Positions 1 through 10,425 are shown, counted from the first letter of the stretch. The stretch is DNA of 64,000 nucleotides from Pseudomonadota bacterium (GCA_023435725.1 JAEYRD010000112.1:107486-171485), one strand, 5' to 3'. Program-made: numbers and translations. Notes: a model not told the origin generated them from the sequence alone.

Positions 1-1299
1 GACGATGCGCTCGCTGATGGCAAGGCCGAGCCCGGTGCCGCCATAGGTGCGGGCAACGCGCTCGTCGGCCTGCTCGAACTCGCGGAAGATGCGCGATCGC
101 GCTTCCGGCGCGATGCCGATGCCGGTGTCGCGGACCAGGAAGCTGATCTCGTTCGGCCAGATGCCGGGCTCGACGATCAACGCGACACCGCCGCTCGCGG
201 TGAACTTGATGGCGTTGCCGGCGAGGTTGAGCAGCACCTGCCGCAGTCGCGCGGCGTCGCCGACGACTTCCAGCGGCAGGCGCTCGTCGACATAGGCGGC
301 GATCTCGAGCTTCTTCGCCTGCGCGCGGGGCGCGAGCAGCTCGGTGATCTCCTCGATCAGGGTGGAGAGCGCAAAAGAACGCAGTTCGAGGTCGAGCTTG
401 CCGGCCTCGATCTTGGAATAGTCGAGCAGCTCCTCGATCAGCGCCATGAGCGCTTCGCCGGAGGTTTTCACCGCCCTGGCGTAAGTTGTCTGCTCCGGCG
501 TCAGCGCGGTGTCGAGCAGCAGCCCGCCCATGCCGATGATGCCGTTGAGCGGCGTGCGGATCTCGTGCGAGGCCATCGCGAGGAAGCGCGACTTGGCGCG
601 GTTGGCGGCGTCGGCCTGATCACGCGCGTCCAACAGCGCATGTTCCGTCTCGGTGCGGTCGGTGACGTCGCGTCCCACGCTCTGCAATTCGGCGGGCTGG
701 CCGGCATCGAGGCGGACATAGCCTTCGCGCCAGGCGATCCAGCGCGCGCCGAGCGGTGTTGCGATCTTCTGGTCGTGGATGCGCGTGCCGCTGCCTTCGC
801 GCGCGCTGTCGCCCTGCTCCAGCAGGTCGAAATCGAAGCGCGTGCCGATCAGCGCGCTGCGCGCCTGTCCCGCGAGGGCACAATAGGCGTCGTTGGCAAA
901 GGTGATGCGGCCCTGATGATCGCGCAGCACGATCAGGTCGCCCTGCTGTTCGAACAGGCTGCGGGCGCGTTCCTCGGCTTCCTTCAGCTCCCAATTGCGG
1001 TCGATCAGCGCCTCGTTGTGGGCGGCCAGCGTACGCAGCCGCTTGTTGACGAAGCGCAGCCGCATGCTCAGCGTCGCCAGGCCAAGGCAGGCGAGCGCGA
1101 ACAGGAAGCTCGCGCCGATCGCGAATGCATTGGGATCGTAGCCGGAATTCTGGGACCGGCTGCCCGAGACGAAACCGTAGGCGGCGCCGAAGGTCGCCGA
1201 GAAGATCATGAAGGAGCGGATCGCGAAGGCGATCCTGGGATGGCGGCGCCTGAAGCGGCGCATGCGCACCTTGATCCGGAACGTCCGACCCATCGCCAT
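1..1299 (-). CDS. PAS-domain sensor histidine kinase, N-terminal part (runs off the left edge)
   Basis: The visible 433 codons read as a membrane-anchored sensor kinase. Two hydrophobic segments lie near residues 20-38 and 48-68. A short coiled linker and a PAS sensory domain (about residues 95-220) follow. The dimerisation/phosphoacceptor helix has the H-box SHEIRTPLNGIIG with His245. The ATPase domain has an N-box (NLAGNAIKFT) and G-box (GTGLGLAIS), and the window ends just after it. The H-box style is typical of hybrid kinases with C-terminal receiver domains, but that part lies outside, so a hybrid nature is inferred. The start is the first of two ATGs two codons apart; the signal sensed cannot be told. 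Confidence 0.9.
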   Translation of the reverse strand, partial: MAMGRTFRIKVRMRRFRRRHPRIAFAIRSFMIFSATFGAAYGFVSGSRSQNSGYDPNAFAIGASFLFALACLGLATLSMRLRFVNKRLRTLAAHNEALIDRNWELKEAEERARSLFEQQGDLIVLRDHQGRITFANDAYCALAGQARSALIGTRFDFDLLEQGDSAREGSGTRIHDQKIATPLGARWIAWREGYVRLDAGQPAELQSVGRDVTDRTETEHALLDARDQADAANRAKSRFLAMASHEIRTPLNGIIGMGGLLLDTALTPEQTTYARAVKTSGEALMALIEELLDYSKIEAGKLDLELRSFALSTLIEEITELLAPRAQAKKLEIAAYVDERLPLEVVGDAARLRQVLLNLAGNAIKFTASGGVALIVEPGIWPNEISFLVRDTGIGIAPEARSRIFREFEQADERVARTYGGTGLGLAISERIV

Positions 1300-1667
1300 C
1301 AACCCTGAACTCTTGTCCGAAACCCTGCCACCGCCGTGTGCGACGATGTCTTGCCGACCTTGCGAACAGCTTGAGGCTTTGGGGCGGCTTCCAAACAGGG
1401 TTGACGAGGCGTTAAGGCCTCAGAGCGAAGCTGCCTGGAGAGGGCGCTTCCCAGAGCGCATAGACGTCGCGGATTGTTGGAATCCGCAGATAGATGCATG
1501 CCATCCCCAACATGAGTGTGCAGTCACCGATCTTCGGCGAGCGCAAGAGAGAGGGGCCACCTTTCTAGGTAGTACCCAAGCGCATCAAGCTGCACGATAT
1601 TCATGTGGTGGCCAGCAGCAACTCGACTGCGGTTTCGCTTCCCCAGCCGCGGTGTGATCCATCCGAG
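1300..1667. other. intergenic region with one copy of a 44-bp repeat
   Basis: This holds the upstream region of the leftward kinase and of the rightward SemiSWEET-like gene. The only structure I see is a 44-bp element at 1403-1446, which recurs at 2045-2088. No convincing short gene is present. Confidence 0.5.
1403..1446. repeat. 44-bp direct repeat, copy 1
   Basis: The element begins gacgaggcgttaaggcctca and ends ggagagggcg. It matches 2045-2088 at 40 of 44 positions in the same orientation. The pair flanks the SemiSWEET-like gene. It contains a small palindromic core (aggcgttaaggcct) and is probably one member of a dispersed family. Confidence 0.75.
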
Positions 1668-1982
1668 ATGATCTTGCTCTCCATTCCGGTCCCCTGGGCG
1701 GCAGACTCAATGATCGCCTGGCTCTACATTATGACTAACGCGGCGCGCGTCTTCACCTATGTGCCGCAATTGATGGCGGTCTGGCGCAGCACAGACGGCG
1801 CACGCGACATCTCCCTGTTCACCTGGGGATCATGGGTCGTGGCCAACGCGACCGCCGTGGCCTACGGTACCTTCGTCATCTACGACCTGTTCTTCACGCT
1901 GATCGCGGTGCTCAACCTGGTGTGCTGTGGGGCGGTGACCGTGGTGGGCGCGCAGCGTCGGAGAGTGTTCCGGCCTGGTTGA
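1668..1982 (+). CDS. SemiSWEET-type PQ-loop transporter-like protein
   Basis: The 104-residue product has three predicted membrane helices: about residues 12-35, 49-70 and 74-95. The first helix carries the PQ-loop signature YVPQL, followed by a polar stretch and an ISLFTWGSW segment. This matches the single three-helix bundle of bacterial SemiSWEETs, which dimerise to move small sugars; here the substrate is unknown. An upstream in-frame ATG at 1605 would add 21 residues of unlikely sequence, so the ATG at 1668 is preferred. ATG 1710 is also possible. The gene stands alone between divergent and convergent neighbours, inside a pair of 44-bp repeats. Confidence 0.75.
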   Translation: MILLSIPVPWAADSMIAWLYIMTNAARVFTYVPQLMAVWRSTDGARDISLFTWGSWVVANATAVAYGTFVIYDLFFTLIAVLNLVCCGAVTVVGAQRRRVFRPG

Positions 1983-2044
1983 AGTCGTTGCGCCGACAGG
2001 CATTGACAAACGGGTCATCGAGCAGCGCTTGCTGCGTCGCGCGG

Positions 2045-2088
2045 GATGAGGCGTTAACGCCTCAGAGCGAGGCGGCCTGGAGAGGGCG
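2045..2088. repeat. 44-bp direct repeat, copy 2 (overlaps the 3' end of a gene)
   Basis: This is the second copy of the element at 1403-1446, with four mismatches. It overlaps the 3' end of the leftward secreted-protein gene, so it supplies that protein's last residues (PLQAASL) and its stop codon. Confidence 0.75.
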
Positions 2089-2529
2089 TTGGCCACCATG
2101 GGCGCCGACGATCAGCGCAGCCGCCTCGCGCTGCGAGAACGTTCTCGAGCGCACATAGATGCGGTAGTCGGCGGGACCGTCGGTGGAGAGATAGATCACT
2201 GGACTGCCGTCGACCGGCTGCGCGGCGATCGTAATGAGGCGTGTCGCCGGATTCGCCTGGCAGGATTCCGGCTCGGAGCCGAGACCATCGTCCACCACGG
2301 CGAAGTCCGCGGCGTCCGCGTCGTCGGTGATCTGGACCCGCACCGTGGCCCGTGCCGGATCCTCGGTGAAGGCGACATGCACGCCGGCGGTCCAGAACAG
2401 GGATGTCAACTCGACGGAGGTTTCGCCCAGCGCGACGCAGGGATGCGAGACCGATCCGATCTCGCTGCGGGCGAACACCGCAGCTGCCAGCAGCGGAACC
2501 ACCGAGGCCAGGATCTTGAAACGCAACAT
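2062..2529 (-). CDS. small secreted protein of unknown function
   Basis: The 155-residue product starts with a typical Sec signal peptide (MLRFKILASVVPLLAAAVFA). The mature part is about 130 residues, acidic, with two cysteines that could form one disulfide. I recognise no family. Function unknown, periplasmic or secreted location inferred. Its C-terminus is encoded by a copy of the 44-bp repeat at 2045-2088, so the ancestral protein may have ended differently. The neighbour upstream is the comM-like gene in the same orientation, about 100 bp away, so the two could be co-transcribed. Confidence 0.75.
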   Translation of the reverse strand: MLRFKILASVVPLLAAAVFARSEIGSVSHPCVALGETSVELTSLFWTAGVHVAFTEDPARATVRVQITDDADAADFAVVDDGLGSEPESCQANPATRLITIAAQPVDGSPVIYLSTDGPADYRIYVRSRTFSQREAAALIVGAHGGQRPLQAASL

Positions 2530-2625
2530 GACACTCTACTCGCCAGGCCCCAGGAAACGTGTCGAGCCTTATGGTTTGCAGAGCGTAAAGGAAACTCGTT
2601 ACCGCCGGGTTGATGGACGGCGCGG

Positions 2626-4164
<1,539 letters not shown>

Positions 4165-4403
4165 GCCCGACCACGCCTGCCCTCTCGTACAATCAAGGGT
4201 AGCAGAGCCCGGCCCTCTCTGCAAGAACAATACGGGAACATTCCCAGGGCCGCGCAAGCCCTGAGCACAAGCCCTAACCGATCGTAAACACGGTGCGGAC
4301 ACTACGCTTCGAATGCGAGCGGCTGTCATCAGCACATTCCAACGAATGTCCGCTACTCCTAGGGCTGCGGGATGGGCCGTGATCTAACAAGTGAACAATC
4401 GAA

Positions 4404-4649
4404 ATGCTTGCAAATCGCCGGAGAAGCGAACGTCGGGTGTGCAGCCGGCTCGCGAAGATTCACTTTGGTGCGGGCTCGCTGCCGCGGGACTGCACGATCA
4501 CGGATATCTCGGATGGCGGCGTGAAAGTGGTGGCGGAATTCCTGGAAGTGCCGCCGCAATTCACCATCATCTTCGCACCGGACTATTCCCGCCAGTGCCG
4601 CCTGCGCTGGCGCATCGGCTGCGAATTCGGTGCTGAGTTCGTCGACTGA
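4404..4649 (+). CDS. PilZ domain protein (cyclic-di-GMP binding)
   Basis: This 81-residue single-domain protein carries both c-di-GMP contacts of PilZ: an arginine-rich N-terminal motif (RRRSERR, residues 5-11) and the downstream D-x-S-x-x-G motif (DISDGG, around residues 34-39). Stand-alone PilZ proteins of this size act as second-messenger receptors for motility, pili or polysaccharide. It lies just upstream of the TadD-like gene and 1 kb from the cpa genes, which would suit pilus control, but that link is inference. The ATG at 4404 puts the RxxxR motif five residues in. Confidence 0.85.
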   Translation: MLANRRRSERRVCSRLAKIHFGAGSLPRDCTITDISDGGVKVVAEFLEVPPQFTIIFAPDYSRQCRLRWRIGCEFGAEFVD

Positions 4650-4728
4650 GCCGAACAAGCGCGGGCCCTTAACGGGACTTTAGCGTTAATGGGTAAGCAT
4701 CGCTGATCAGTCGCCGAGTGATCAGAGC

Positions 4729-5502
4729 ATGCCCAAGCGTTTGTCCCTTGCCTCTCCTCCGGCGAGATACCTGTTTTCCGCGCTTTTGATCCTTGCCCTC
4801 GGTGGCTGTCAGACCACGAGCCTGGAGGACGTCACCGGCGCCCTCGGTGGCAAGCCGGAAACCGCTGCCAAGGCCGAAAGCAAGCCCGACATGGACGCCT
4901 TGCGCGAGCGCTATCGCGCCAAGCCGAGTGATCCCAGTGGCGCGCTCGACTACGGCAAGGCGCTACGCGAGAGCGGCCAGCGCGCCCAGGCGGTCGCGGT
5001 GCTGGAGCAGGCCGTGCTCGCTCACCCCAGCAACAAGGCGCTGCTCGCCGGCTACGGCCGCGCGCTCGCCGACAATGGCAATTTCCAGCAAGCTTTCGAT
5101 GTGCTCAGCCGCGCGCATACGCCGGAGGATCCGGACTGGCGCATCCTGTCGGCGCAGGGCGCGGCGCTCGATCAGCTCGGCCGTAACGAAGAGGCGCAGC
5201 AATATTATGCGACCGCGCTGAAGATCGTGCCCGACGAGCCGTCGGTGCTCTCCAATCTCGGCCTGTCCTACATGCTCCAGAACAATCTGCCGAGGGCTGA
5301 GGAAACGCTGCGCCGGGCGCATGCGCGCAATCCGGCCGATTCCCGTGTGCGTGCCAATCTGGCGCTCGTGCTCGGACTGGAAGGAAAGCAGGCCGAGGCC
5401 GAGGTCATCGTGAAGGCCGATCTGCCGCCGGATCAGGCCGCGGCAAAGGTCACGGCGCTGCGCCAGTTGCTGGCGAAGAAGCAGCAGCGGGCGGACAGGT
5501 AG
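4729..5502 (+). CDS. tadD: TadD-like tetratricopeptide repeat lipoprotein
   Basis: The 257-residue protein begins with a lipoprotein signal ending in LGGC (Cys27), so it should be anchored in a membrane facing the periplasm. From about residue 60 onward it consists of tetratricopeptide repeats (for example YGKALRESGQRAQAVAVLEQ). This layout is that of TadD, the lipoprotein that helps assemble the Tad/Flp pilus secretin. It converges on cpaE, the last gene of the leftward cpaBCDE cluster, with a 75-bp gap. The assignment follows lipobox, repeats and neighbourhood; a generic TPR lipoprotein is the alternative. Confidence 0.8.
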   Translation: MPKRLSLASPPARYLFSALLILALGGCQTTSLEDVTGALGGKPETAAKAESKPDMDALRERYRAKPSDPSGALDYGKALRESGQRAQAVAVLEQAVLAHPSNKALLAGYGRALADNGNFQQAFDVLSRAHTPEDPDWRILSAQGAALDQLGRNEEAQQYYATALKIVPDEPSVLSNLGLSYMLQNNLPRAEETLRRAHARNPADSRVRANLALVLGLEGKQAEAEVIVKADLPPDQAAAKVTALRQLLAKKQQRADR

Positions 5503-5577
5503 CCCGCGCTCTGTTTGGTTTTGACGCGTTTTCCTGACGCGAACCCGGATCCGCTTCGCTCGAAAACGCTCTTGCGC

Positions 5578-6867
5578 CTACGATGCCTTGCGATGTGGGG
5601 CGGATCCGCGACCCGACCTGCCCTTCAGCTTCTTCAGGAGCGGTCCGAGCAGCGAGCGCTTCGGCTTCTTCACCTCGCCGCGCCCGGCGAGACGGTTCGC
5701 CATGTTCTGGAACAGCTCGGTGGTGCGGTGGTTCTTGGAGACCTCCGCGATCATCTGGCCGTTATTGGCCGCGGTCGAGAACAGTTTCGAATCGAACGGG
5801 ATCACCGCGATCGGCTGGCTCTCCATCGTCTTGGCGAACGCCTTGACCTGGATCTCCGCGCGCTTGTGCATACCGGCCTGGTTGATGCAGTACAGCGGCG
5901 GCCGGTCGTTCGGCCGCGCCGCCTTCAACACGCTCAGCATGTTCTTGGTGTTGCGCAAGTTCGCGAGATCGGGCTCGGCCACGATCACGATGTCGTCGGC
6001 GTTGACCAGCGCGCGCCGCGTCCAGCCCGACCATTGGTGGGGCACGTCGAGCACGATGCAGGGGGTGGTCATGCGCAGCGTGTCGAAGATCGCATCGAAC
6101 GCCTCGGCGCCGAAATCATAGACACGATCCAGCGTCGCGGGCGCCGCCAGCAGGCTGAGACGCTCGGTGCATTTGGCGAGCAGACGCTCCATCAGGGCCG
6201 TGTCGGGACGATCCTGCGACAGCACCGCGTTGGCGATGCCCTGCACCGGGTCCTGGTTGTAGTCGAGGCCGGCGGTGCCGAAGGCGAGGTCGAGGTCGAT
6301 CACGACGGAATCGAGCGCGAGGTCGCGCGCGATCGTCCAGGCCACATTGTGCGCGACGGTGGATGCGCCGACGCCGCCCTTGGCGCCGACCACCGCGATG
6401 ACGCGGCCGGTGATGATGGCCTCGGATGCCGAGAACAGGCTGCAGATCGAGCGGACGACGTCGAGGGTTTCGATCGGTCCGACCACATAGTCGTTGACGC
6501 CGCGGCGCACCAACTCGCGATAGGGCGCCGTGTCGTTGGGATTGCCGATCACGACCACGCGGGTGCCCGGATCGCAGACACCTGCAAGGTCGTCGAGACC
6601 TTCGAGGATGTCGCGCGTGCCGTCGGATTCGATCACGATCACGTTCGGTGTCGGCATCGATTCATAGGCTTCGATCGCCGCGGCGAGGCCACCTTCCTTG
6701 GCGGTAAGGTGCGCCTTGGCAAGCCGGCGATCCTGCCCCGCCGCGGTCACCGCGTCGAGCGTCTGGTCGGTCTCGCAAAAGGCCTGCACCGAAATGCGAG
6801 GAACCGGCGCAATATGTTGCTCGGGGTGCCGCGGATCGTCCGCTTCTTCGTCGTGAAGGCTTGTCAT
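5578..6867 (-). CDS. cpaE: CpaE/TadZ-type pilus assembly ATPase
   Basis: The 429-residue protein has an N-terminal response-receiver-like domain (about 25-140, without a clear phosphoacceptor set) and a C-terminal MinD/ParA-like ATPase. The latter has the deviant Walker A KGGVGASTVAHN near residue 155 and an IDLDLAFG segment. The C-terminus is basic. CpaE/TadZ places the Tad pilus machine at the cell pole. The open frame continues upstream as a shadow of cpaD; the ATG at 6867 overlaps the cpaD stop (ATGA), as expected for translational coupling. It is the last cpa gene here: no cpaF or tadBC follows, since the next gene is convergent. Confidence 0.93.
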   Translation of the reverse strand: MTSLHDEEADDPRHPEQHIAPVPRISVQAFCETDQTLDAVTAAGQDRRLAKAHLTAKEGGLAAAIEAYESMPTPNVIVIESDGTRDILEGLDDLAGVCDPGTRVVVIGNPNDTAPYRELVRRGVNDYVVGPIETLDVVRSICSLFSASEAIITGRVIAVVGAKGGVGASTVAHNVAWTIARDLALDSVVIDLDLAFGTAGLDYNQDPVQGIANAVLSQDRPDTALMERLLAKCTERLSLLAAPATLDRVYDFGAEAFDAIFDTLRMTTPCIVLDVPHQWSGWTRRALVNADDIVIVAEPDLANLRNTKNMLSVLKAARPNDRPPLYCINQAGMHKRAEIQVKAFAKTMESQPIAVIPFDSKLFSTAANNGQMIAEVSKNHRTTELFQNMANRLAGRGEVKKPKRSLLGPLLKKLKGRSGRGSAPHRKAS

Positions 6868-7598
6868 TTGCCGGTGTCGCTGAGTTTGGCCTTCTCGGCC
6901 TCGGGATTGGCGGTCGCGATCGGCGTGCCCTTGCGGTAACGGTCGAAGGCGATGTCGCGCCGTGCGGTATAGGCAGGCGTCTCGGACCGCGGCTGCTCGA
7001 GATCGGCCGGGTTGTCGATCATCGCCGCGAGATTGCGCTGGCTGGCGCAGCCCAGATTGAAGTACGGCCGGTTCTCGTTGTAGTCGGGATTGAGGATGGA
7101 CGGACCGACGTCTTCTGGCCACAGCCCGCAGGGGCCGGCAACCGCGGCGATCCTGGAATAGCTCAGGCGGATGGTGGGCAGCAGCCCGGGATCCTCGGGC
7201 CGATATGGGTGCTGGACGATGGCGCGCGACGGCACGCCGCCGGATGCGAGCACGGATCGGATTTCCTGGTAGGTCGCCGCAGCAGCGCGCGAATTCGCGG
7301 TATCGATGGGTACGTCCACGACGACGGAGCCGGTGCCCTCGCGCACCCAGTCCCGGGCAATGCCTGCGACGTCCGAGTGCTGCGCCGCCGAGAGGCCGCC
7401 TCGGGCCTTGCCGACGAAGATCACGATCGAGCGCTTGCCTTCCTGCACCGCGATCGGGTGGCGCTGGCGATAGTCGGTCGGCACCGTCTGGGTGACGATC
7501 TCGCCGGTGGTGTTGCAGGCGCCGAGCATGACGGACAGGCCCGTCAATGCCAGTGCGACTCTCAAGTTGCGACGTCGATCGGCCATCGTCTTCGTCAT
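6864..7598 (-). CDS. cpaD: CpaD family pilus assembly lipoprotein
   Basis: The 244-residue product, from the ATG at 7598, has a basic start (MTKTMADRRR), a hydrophobic stretch and a lipobox-like MLGAC (Cys around residue 28), pointing to a periplasmic lipoprotein. The body matches the CpaD family of Tad pilus biogenesis, including GPCGLWPEDVGPS and the closing region NLGCASQRNLAAMIDNPADL. A purine-rich ribosome-binding stretch (aggggggatgaag) precedes the chosen start. An upstream extension to 7712 would overlap cpaC and lacks signal-peptide sense. It sits between cpaC and cpaE in the operon. Confidence 0.92.
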   Translation of the reverse strand: MTKTMADRRRNLRVALALTGLSVMLGACNTTGEIVTQTVPTDYRQRHPIAVQEGKRSIVIFVGKARGGLSAAQHSDVAGIARDWVREGTGSVVVDVPIDTANSRAAAATYQEIRSVLASGGVPSRAIVQHPYRPEDPGLLPTIRLSYSRIAAVAGPCGLWPEDVGPSILNPDYNENRPYFNLGCASQRNLAAMIDNPADLEQPRSETPAYTARRDIAFDRYRKGTPIATANPEAEKAKLSDTGK

Positions 7599-7644
7599 CG
7601 CTTCATCCCCCCTCTTGCCCCGTTCCCCAAGCCGTCCGTCCGCC

Positions 7645-9165
7645 TCAGTCGATGATGAAGCCGAAATCACCGGGAGTGCCGTTGATCGGATCGACACGGC
7701 GCGTAATGCCATAGAGGCGGTTCATGCGACCGAGCAGCGCCGTCTGCGCATCGGAGGCCGGCGCGAAGCCGTCGTCGGGCCGCGACAATTCCTTCTGGGC
7801 AACCGCGCGCACCACATAGGGCGTCACGATCACCATCAGCTCGGTCTCGTTGTTGACGTAGTCCTGGCTGCGGAACAGCGCGCCGAGGATCGGCACCTGG
7901 TCGACGCCAGGCAGGCCGTTGATCGCCTGCTTGGTCTGTTGCTGGATCAGACCGGCCATCGCCATCGAGCCGCCCGAGGGAATTTCCAGCGTCGTCTCGG
8001 CGCGTCGGGTCTGGACCGAAGGGATGGTGATCGAGTTGGTCGAGTTCGAGGACAGCGCCTGCGTTACGGTGATGGCGTTCTGGGCCGACAGCTCCGAGAC
8101 CTCAGTCATCACGCGAAGGCTGATCCGGCCCTCACTGAGCACGACCGGCGTGAAGTTCAAGGAGATGCCGAACTTCTTGTAGGTGATCTGGGTGGTACAG
8201 ACGTGGGTGACCGGATCGCAGGAATAGCCGGCGGGGATAGGGAATTCGCCGCCTGCGATGAAAGTCGCGGATTCGCCCGAGATCGCCGTCAGGCTCGGCT
8301 CGGCCAGGGTGCGCATCACGCCGGCGCTTTCCATCGCGCGCATCGTGGCGCTGACCGTGGCAACGCCCTTGGCGAGGCCGGCAACGCCGAGCCCGTTGTT
8401 GCTGACCAGCGGTCCACCGCTGGCCGAGAACGGGTTGGAATTGTTGAAATTCACCACCGCGGTGCCGGCGTTCAGGCTGGCGCTGAGATCGACACCGAGC
8501 TGCTTGACGATGTCGCGGCGCACTTCGCCGACGACGACCTTGAGCATCACCTGGTCGCGGCCGCGCACGACGATGTTGTTGACGACCTTGTCGCTGCCGC
8601 CCACGAGCTTGGCGGCGACCTCGCCGGCCTGCTGGGCCTCGACCGGGCTCGACACCGAGCCTGTCAGCATCACGCTGTCGCCGACGCCTTCGATCTGCAC
8701 GCCCGGCAGCGACTGGCGCAAGGCGGTGCGCATGCCGTTGAGGTCACGCTTCACTGCGATGTCGTAGGAGGCGACCTGCTGGCCGTCGGCGCTGAAGAAC
8801 ACGACGTTGGTCTGGCCGACCTGGCCGCCGATGATGTAGGCGCGCTGCGCCGAGCGGATCACCGCATTGGCGATCTTGGGATCGGCCACCAGCACGTCCT
8901 TGACCTCGCGCGGCAGGTCGATGACGACCGACTTGCCGATGCCGAGCGACAGGAAGCGCGTCCGGGGCGGCGCGATAGACGCGACCGACGTCACGCCGAG
9001 ATCCGGCACCTGCATCGGCGCCTGGTCGCCGACCGGCGCATCCTCCGCGGCGCTGACCAAACCGGGGGCTGCGAGCAGCCCCAGCATAAGCATCGCCCCC
9101 GTCCAGAACGAGCGTGCGCGCTTCCCCCGAATGCGCAAGCCCGTCCTATCTTCCCCGTAGTTCAT
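7645..9165 (-). CDS. cpaC: CpaC/RcpA outer-membrane secretin of the Tad pilus
   Basis: The 506-residue protein has a signal peptide (cleavage near ...GLVSA/AE, about residue 40). A pilus/BON-type N-terminal domain includes FLSLGIGKSVVIDLPREVKD and is followed by a secretin domain with the motif VPILGALFRSQDY and a VIVTPYVV strand. Secretins form the outer-membrane channel for the pilus fibre. The length is usual for CpaC. It lies 10 bp downstream of cpaB and 46 bp upstream of cpaD, so the four cpa genes form one operon. Confidence 0.94.
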   Translation of the reverse strand: MNYGEDRTGLRIRGKRARSFWTGAMLMLGLLAAPGLVSAAEDAPVGDQAPMQVPDLGVTSVASIAPPRTRFLSLGIGKSVVIDLPREVKDVLVADPKIANAVIRSAQRAYIIGGQVGQTNVVFFSADGQQVASYDIAVKRDLNGMRTALRQSLPGVQIEGVGDSVMLTGSVSSPVEAQQAGEVAAKLVGGSDKVVNNIVVRGRDQVMLKVVVGEVRRDIVKQLGVDLSASLNAGTAVVNFNNSNPFSASGGPLVSNNGLGVAGLAKGVATVSATMRAMESAGVMRTLAEPSLTAISGESATFIAGGEFPIPAGYSCDPVTHVCTTQITYKKFGISLNFTPVVLSEGRISLRVMTEVSELSAQNAITVTQALSSNSTNSITIPSVQTRRAETTLEIPSGGSMAMAGLIQQQTKQAINGLPGVDQVPILGALFRSQDYVNNETELMVIVTPYVVRAVAQKELSRPDDGFAPASDAQTALLGRMNRLYGITRRVDPINGTPGDFGFIID

Positions 9166-9175
9166 GGTATCCCCA

Positions 9176-9997
9176 TCACTTCTGTGACGTCAGTTGTCGT
9201 GCCTGCACCCCGTAGCGGATGACATTGACGCCGCCGGGATGCTTGATCGCCTGGTCCTCGGGCGTACCGTCCACCGCGTTGGCATCGACGATGCTGCGCA
9301 GCGCGAGCGTCAGCGTGCCGCCCTGGCGCGCGGCCGATAGTCTGGCGACCTGGTCGGGTCTGAGCTCGAGCGTGACGGTCTTGCCGACCACGGCGTTCTG
9401 GCCGTCCTTTTCCTTCGGCGCCTGGTCGATCGCGAGCACGCGGATATTGATCAGGATGACCTCGGAAATGACGAGGTCGTTGCCGCCGGCCAGACCGTTG
9501 ACGTTGCCGCCGTCAGGATTTTTCAGGTGACGGGTCAGGACGATGTCGACGCGGTCGTTCGGCAGGATGAAGCCGCCGGCGCCGGTCTCGGCGGAAATCT
9601 CGGTGGAGACGGCGCGCATGCCGGAAGGCAGGATCGCGGCCATGAAGCCCGAGCCTTCGGCCTTCACCAGCTTCTGCTCGCGGATCGGCTCGCCCTGCAT
9701 CAAGGGGACGCGCGCAATGGAGCCGGCGATCTGGGTCTGGGCCTCGGGCCTGTTGTCGCGGCGAATGAAGGCGCTGCTCGCAGTCGCGGCTGGCCAGGCC
9801 TGCCATTGCAGGTCCTCGGGCTTCACAGCCTGGCCGAGCTGGATGTCGTTCTTCGCGATCAGGACCTCGACCGTCGGCAGCTTCTCGGCGACGGGAAGAG
9901 CAGGCGCGGGCTTGTTGTCATAGCCGCTCGCCAGATACGCAGCGACGCCGCCGGCGCCCAGCGCGATGACGAGAACGACAATGCGTGCGGTGTTCAT
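9176..9997 (-). CDS. cpaB: CpaB/RcpC pilus assembly protein
   Basis: The 273-residue product has an N-terminal membrane anchor (IVVLVIALGAGGVAAYLASG). A SAF domain follows (about residues 45-110, EVLIAKNDIQLGQAVKPEDL), then the RcpC/CpaB domain. CpaB works with the CpaC secretin in the periplasm. This is the first gene of the cpaBCDE run. The usual upstream genes, the Flp pilin and the CpaA prepilin peptidase, are absent: a 428-bp gap separates it from gshB. The cluster has therefore been split, or the rest lies elsewhere on the chromosome. Confidence 0.94.
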   Translation of the reverse strand: MNTARIVVLVIALGAGGVAAYLASGYDNKPAPALPVAEKLPTVEVLIAKNDIQLGQAVKPEDLQWQAWPAATASSAFIRRDNRPEAQTQIAGSIARVPLMQGEPIREQKLVKAEGSGFMAAILPSGMRAVSTEISAETGAGGFILPNDRVDIVLTRHLKNPDGGNVNGLAGGNDLVISEVILINIRVLAIDQAPKEKDGQNAVVGKTVTLELRPDQVARLSAARQGGTLTLALRSIVDANAVDGTPEDQAIKHPGGVNVIRYGVQARQLTSQK

Positions 9998-10425
9998 ACG
10001 CTTCTACTCTTACGCCGGCACTCGAACCGCACATGGCGGGTTCCCCGGTGTCGATGAGTAGGGAGTAAAAGTATAAGGGGTGTTGCGAGGCCGAATGTGA
10101 TGGCCGGTCACGGTGCTGGTTTTCAGCAGATGGTGAATGCCGCGTTATTCGGCGGGCAATGACCACCGTAGATTCACGCGATGTGGCACCTGCGTTCGGA
10201 TGAGACGCGCGCCGTCATGGTGAATGGGTGGTTAGTAGCGCGCGAGGTGATGCCGCGCGCTCATGCCAGCAGTCAGCGCGCTGACTGCTCGTCAGGGTCG
10301 TCGTTTGTAGCGTGGTGCTTCTGTTGATGTCCGTAGCCCGGATTGCGCTGCGCAATCCGGGCTGGTCAAGCCGCGACGTGAGATCCCGGATTGCGCTGCG
10401 CTCCATCCGGGCTACAAGAGGGTGC
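9998..10425. other. intergenic region upstream of cpaB holding a palindromic repeat
   Basis: The promoter for the leftward cpaBCDE operon should lie in 9998-10200. I see no confident -35/-10 pair. The part next to gshB is occupied by the 10333-10415 repeat. No credible gene is present. Confidence 0.5.
10333..10415. repeat. dispersed palindromic repeat, family A
   Basis: The element opens with gtagcccggat and closes with its complement atccgggctac. It contains an internal hairpin (cccggattgcg/cgcaatccggg) and a second half-copy. The same design recurs at 14347-14431 and 60083-60167. It lies just past the gshB stop codon, where it could act as a transcript-end hairpin. Confidence 0.8.

Noticed and set aside
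5515..6939. Open frame of 474 codons on the plus strand across cpaE
   Set aside because: Antisense shadow of cpaE, with His/Arg/Asp-rich composition and no recognisable motif.
7492..9222. Open frame of 576 codons on the plus strand across cpaC
   Set aside because: It is antisense to the well-recognised cpaC/cpaD genes, its product is His/Arg/Asp-rich low-complexity sequence with no domain, and long antisense frames are expected in high-GC DNA.
9918..10166. 82-codon minus-strand frame upstream of cpaB
   Set aside because: It overlaps cpaB, lacks a ribosome-binding site and has Arg/His/Ser-rich shadow composition.
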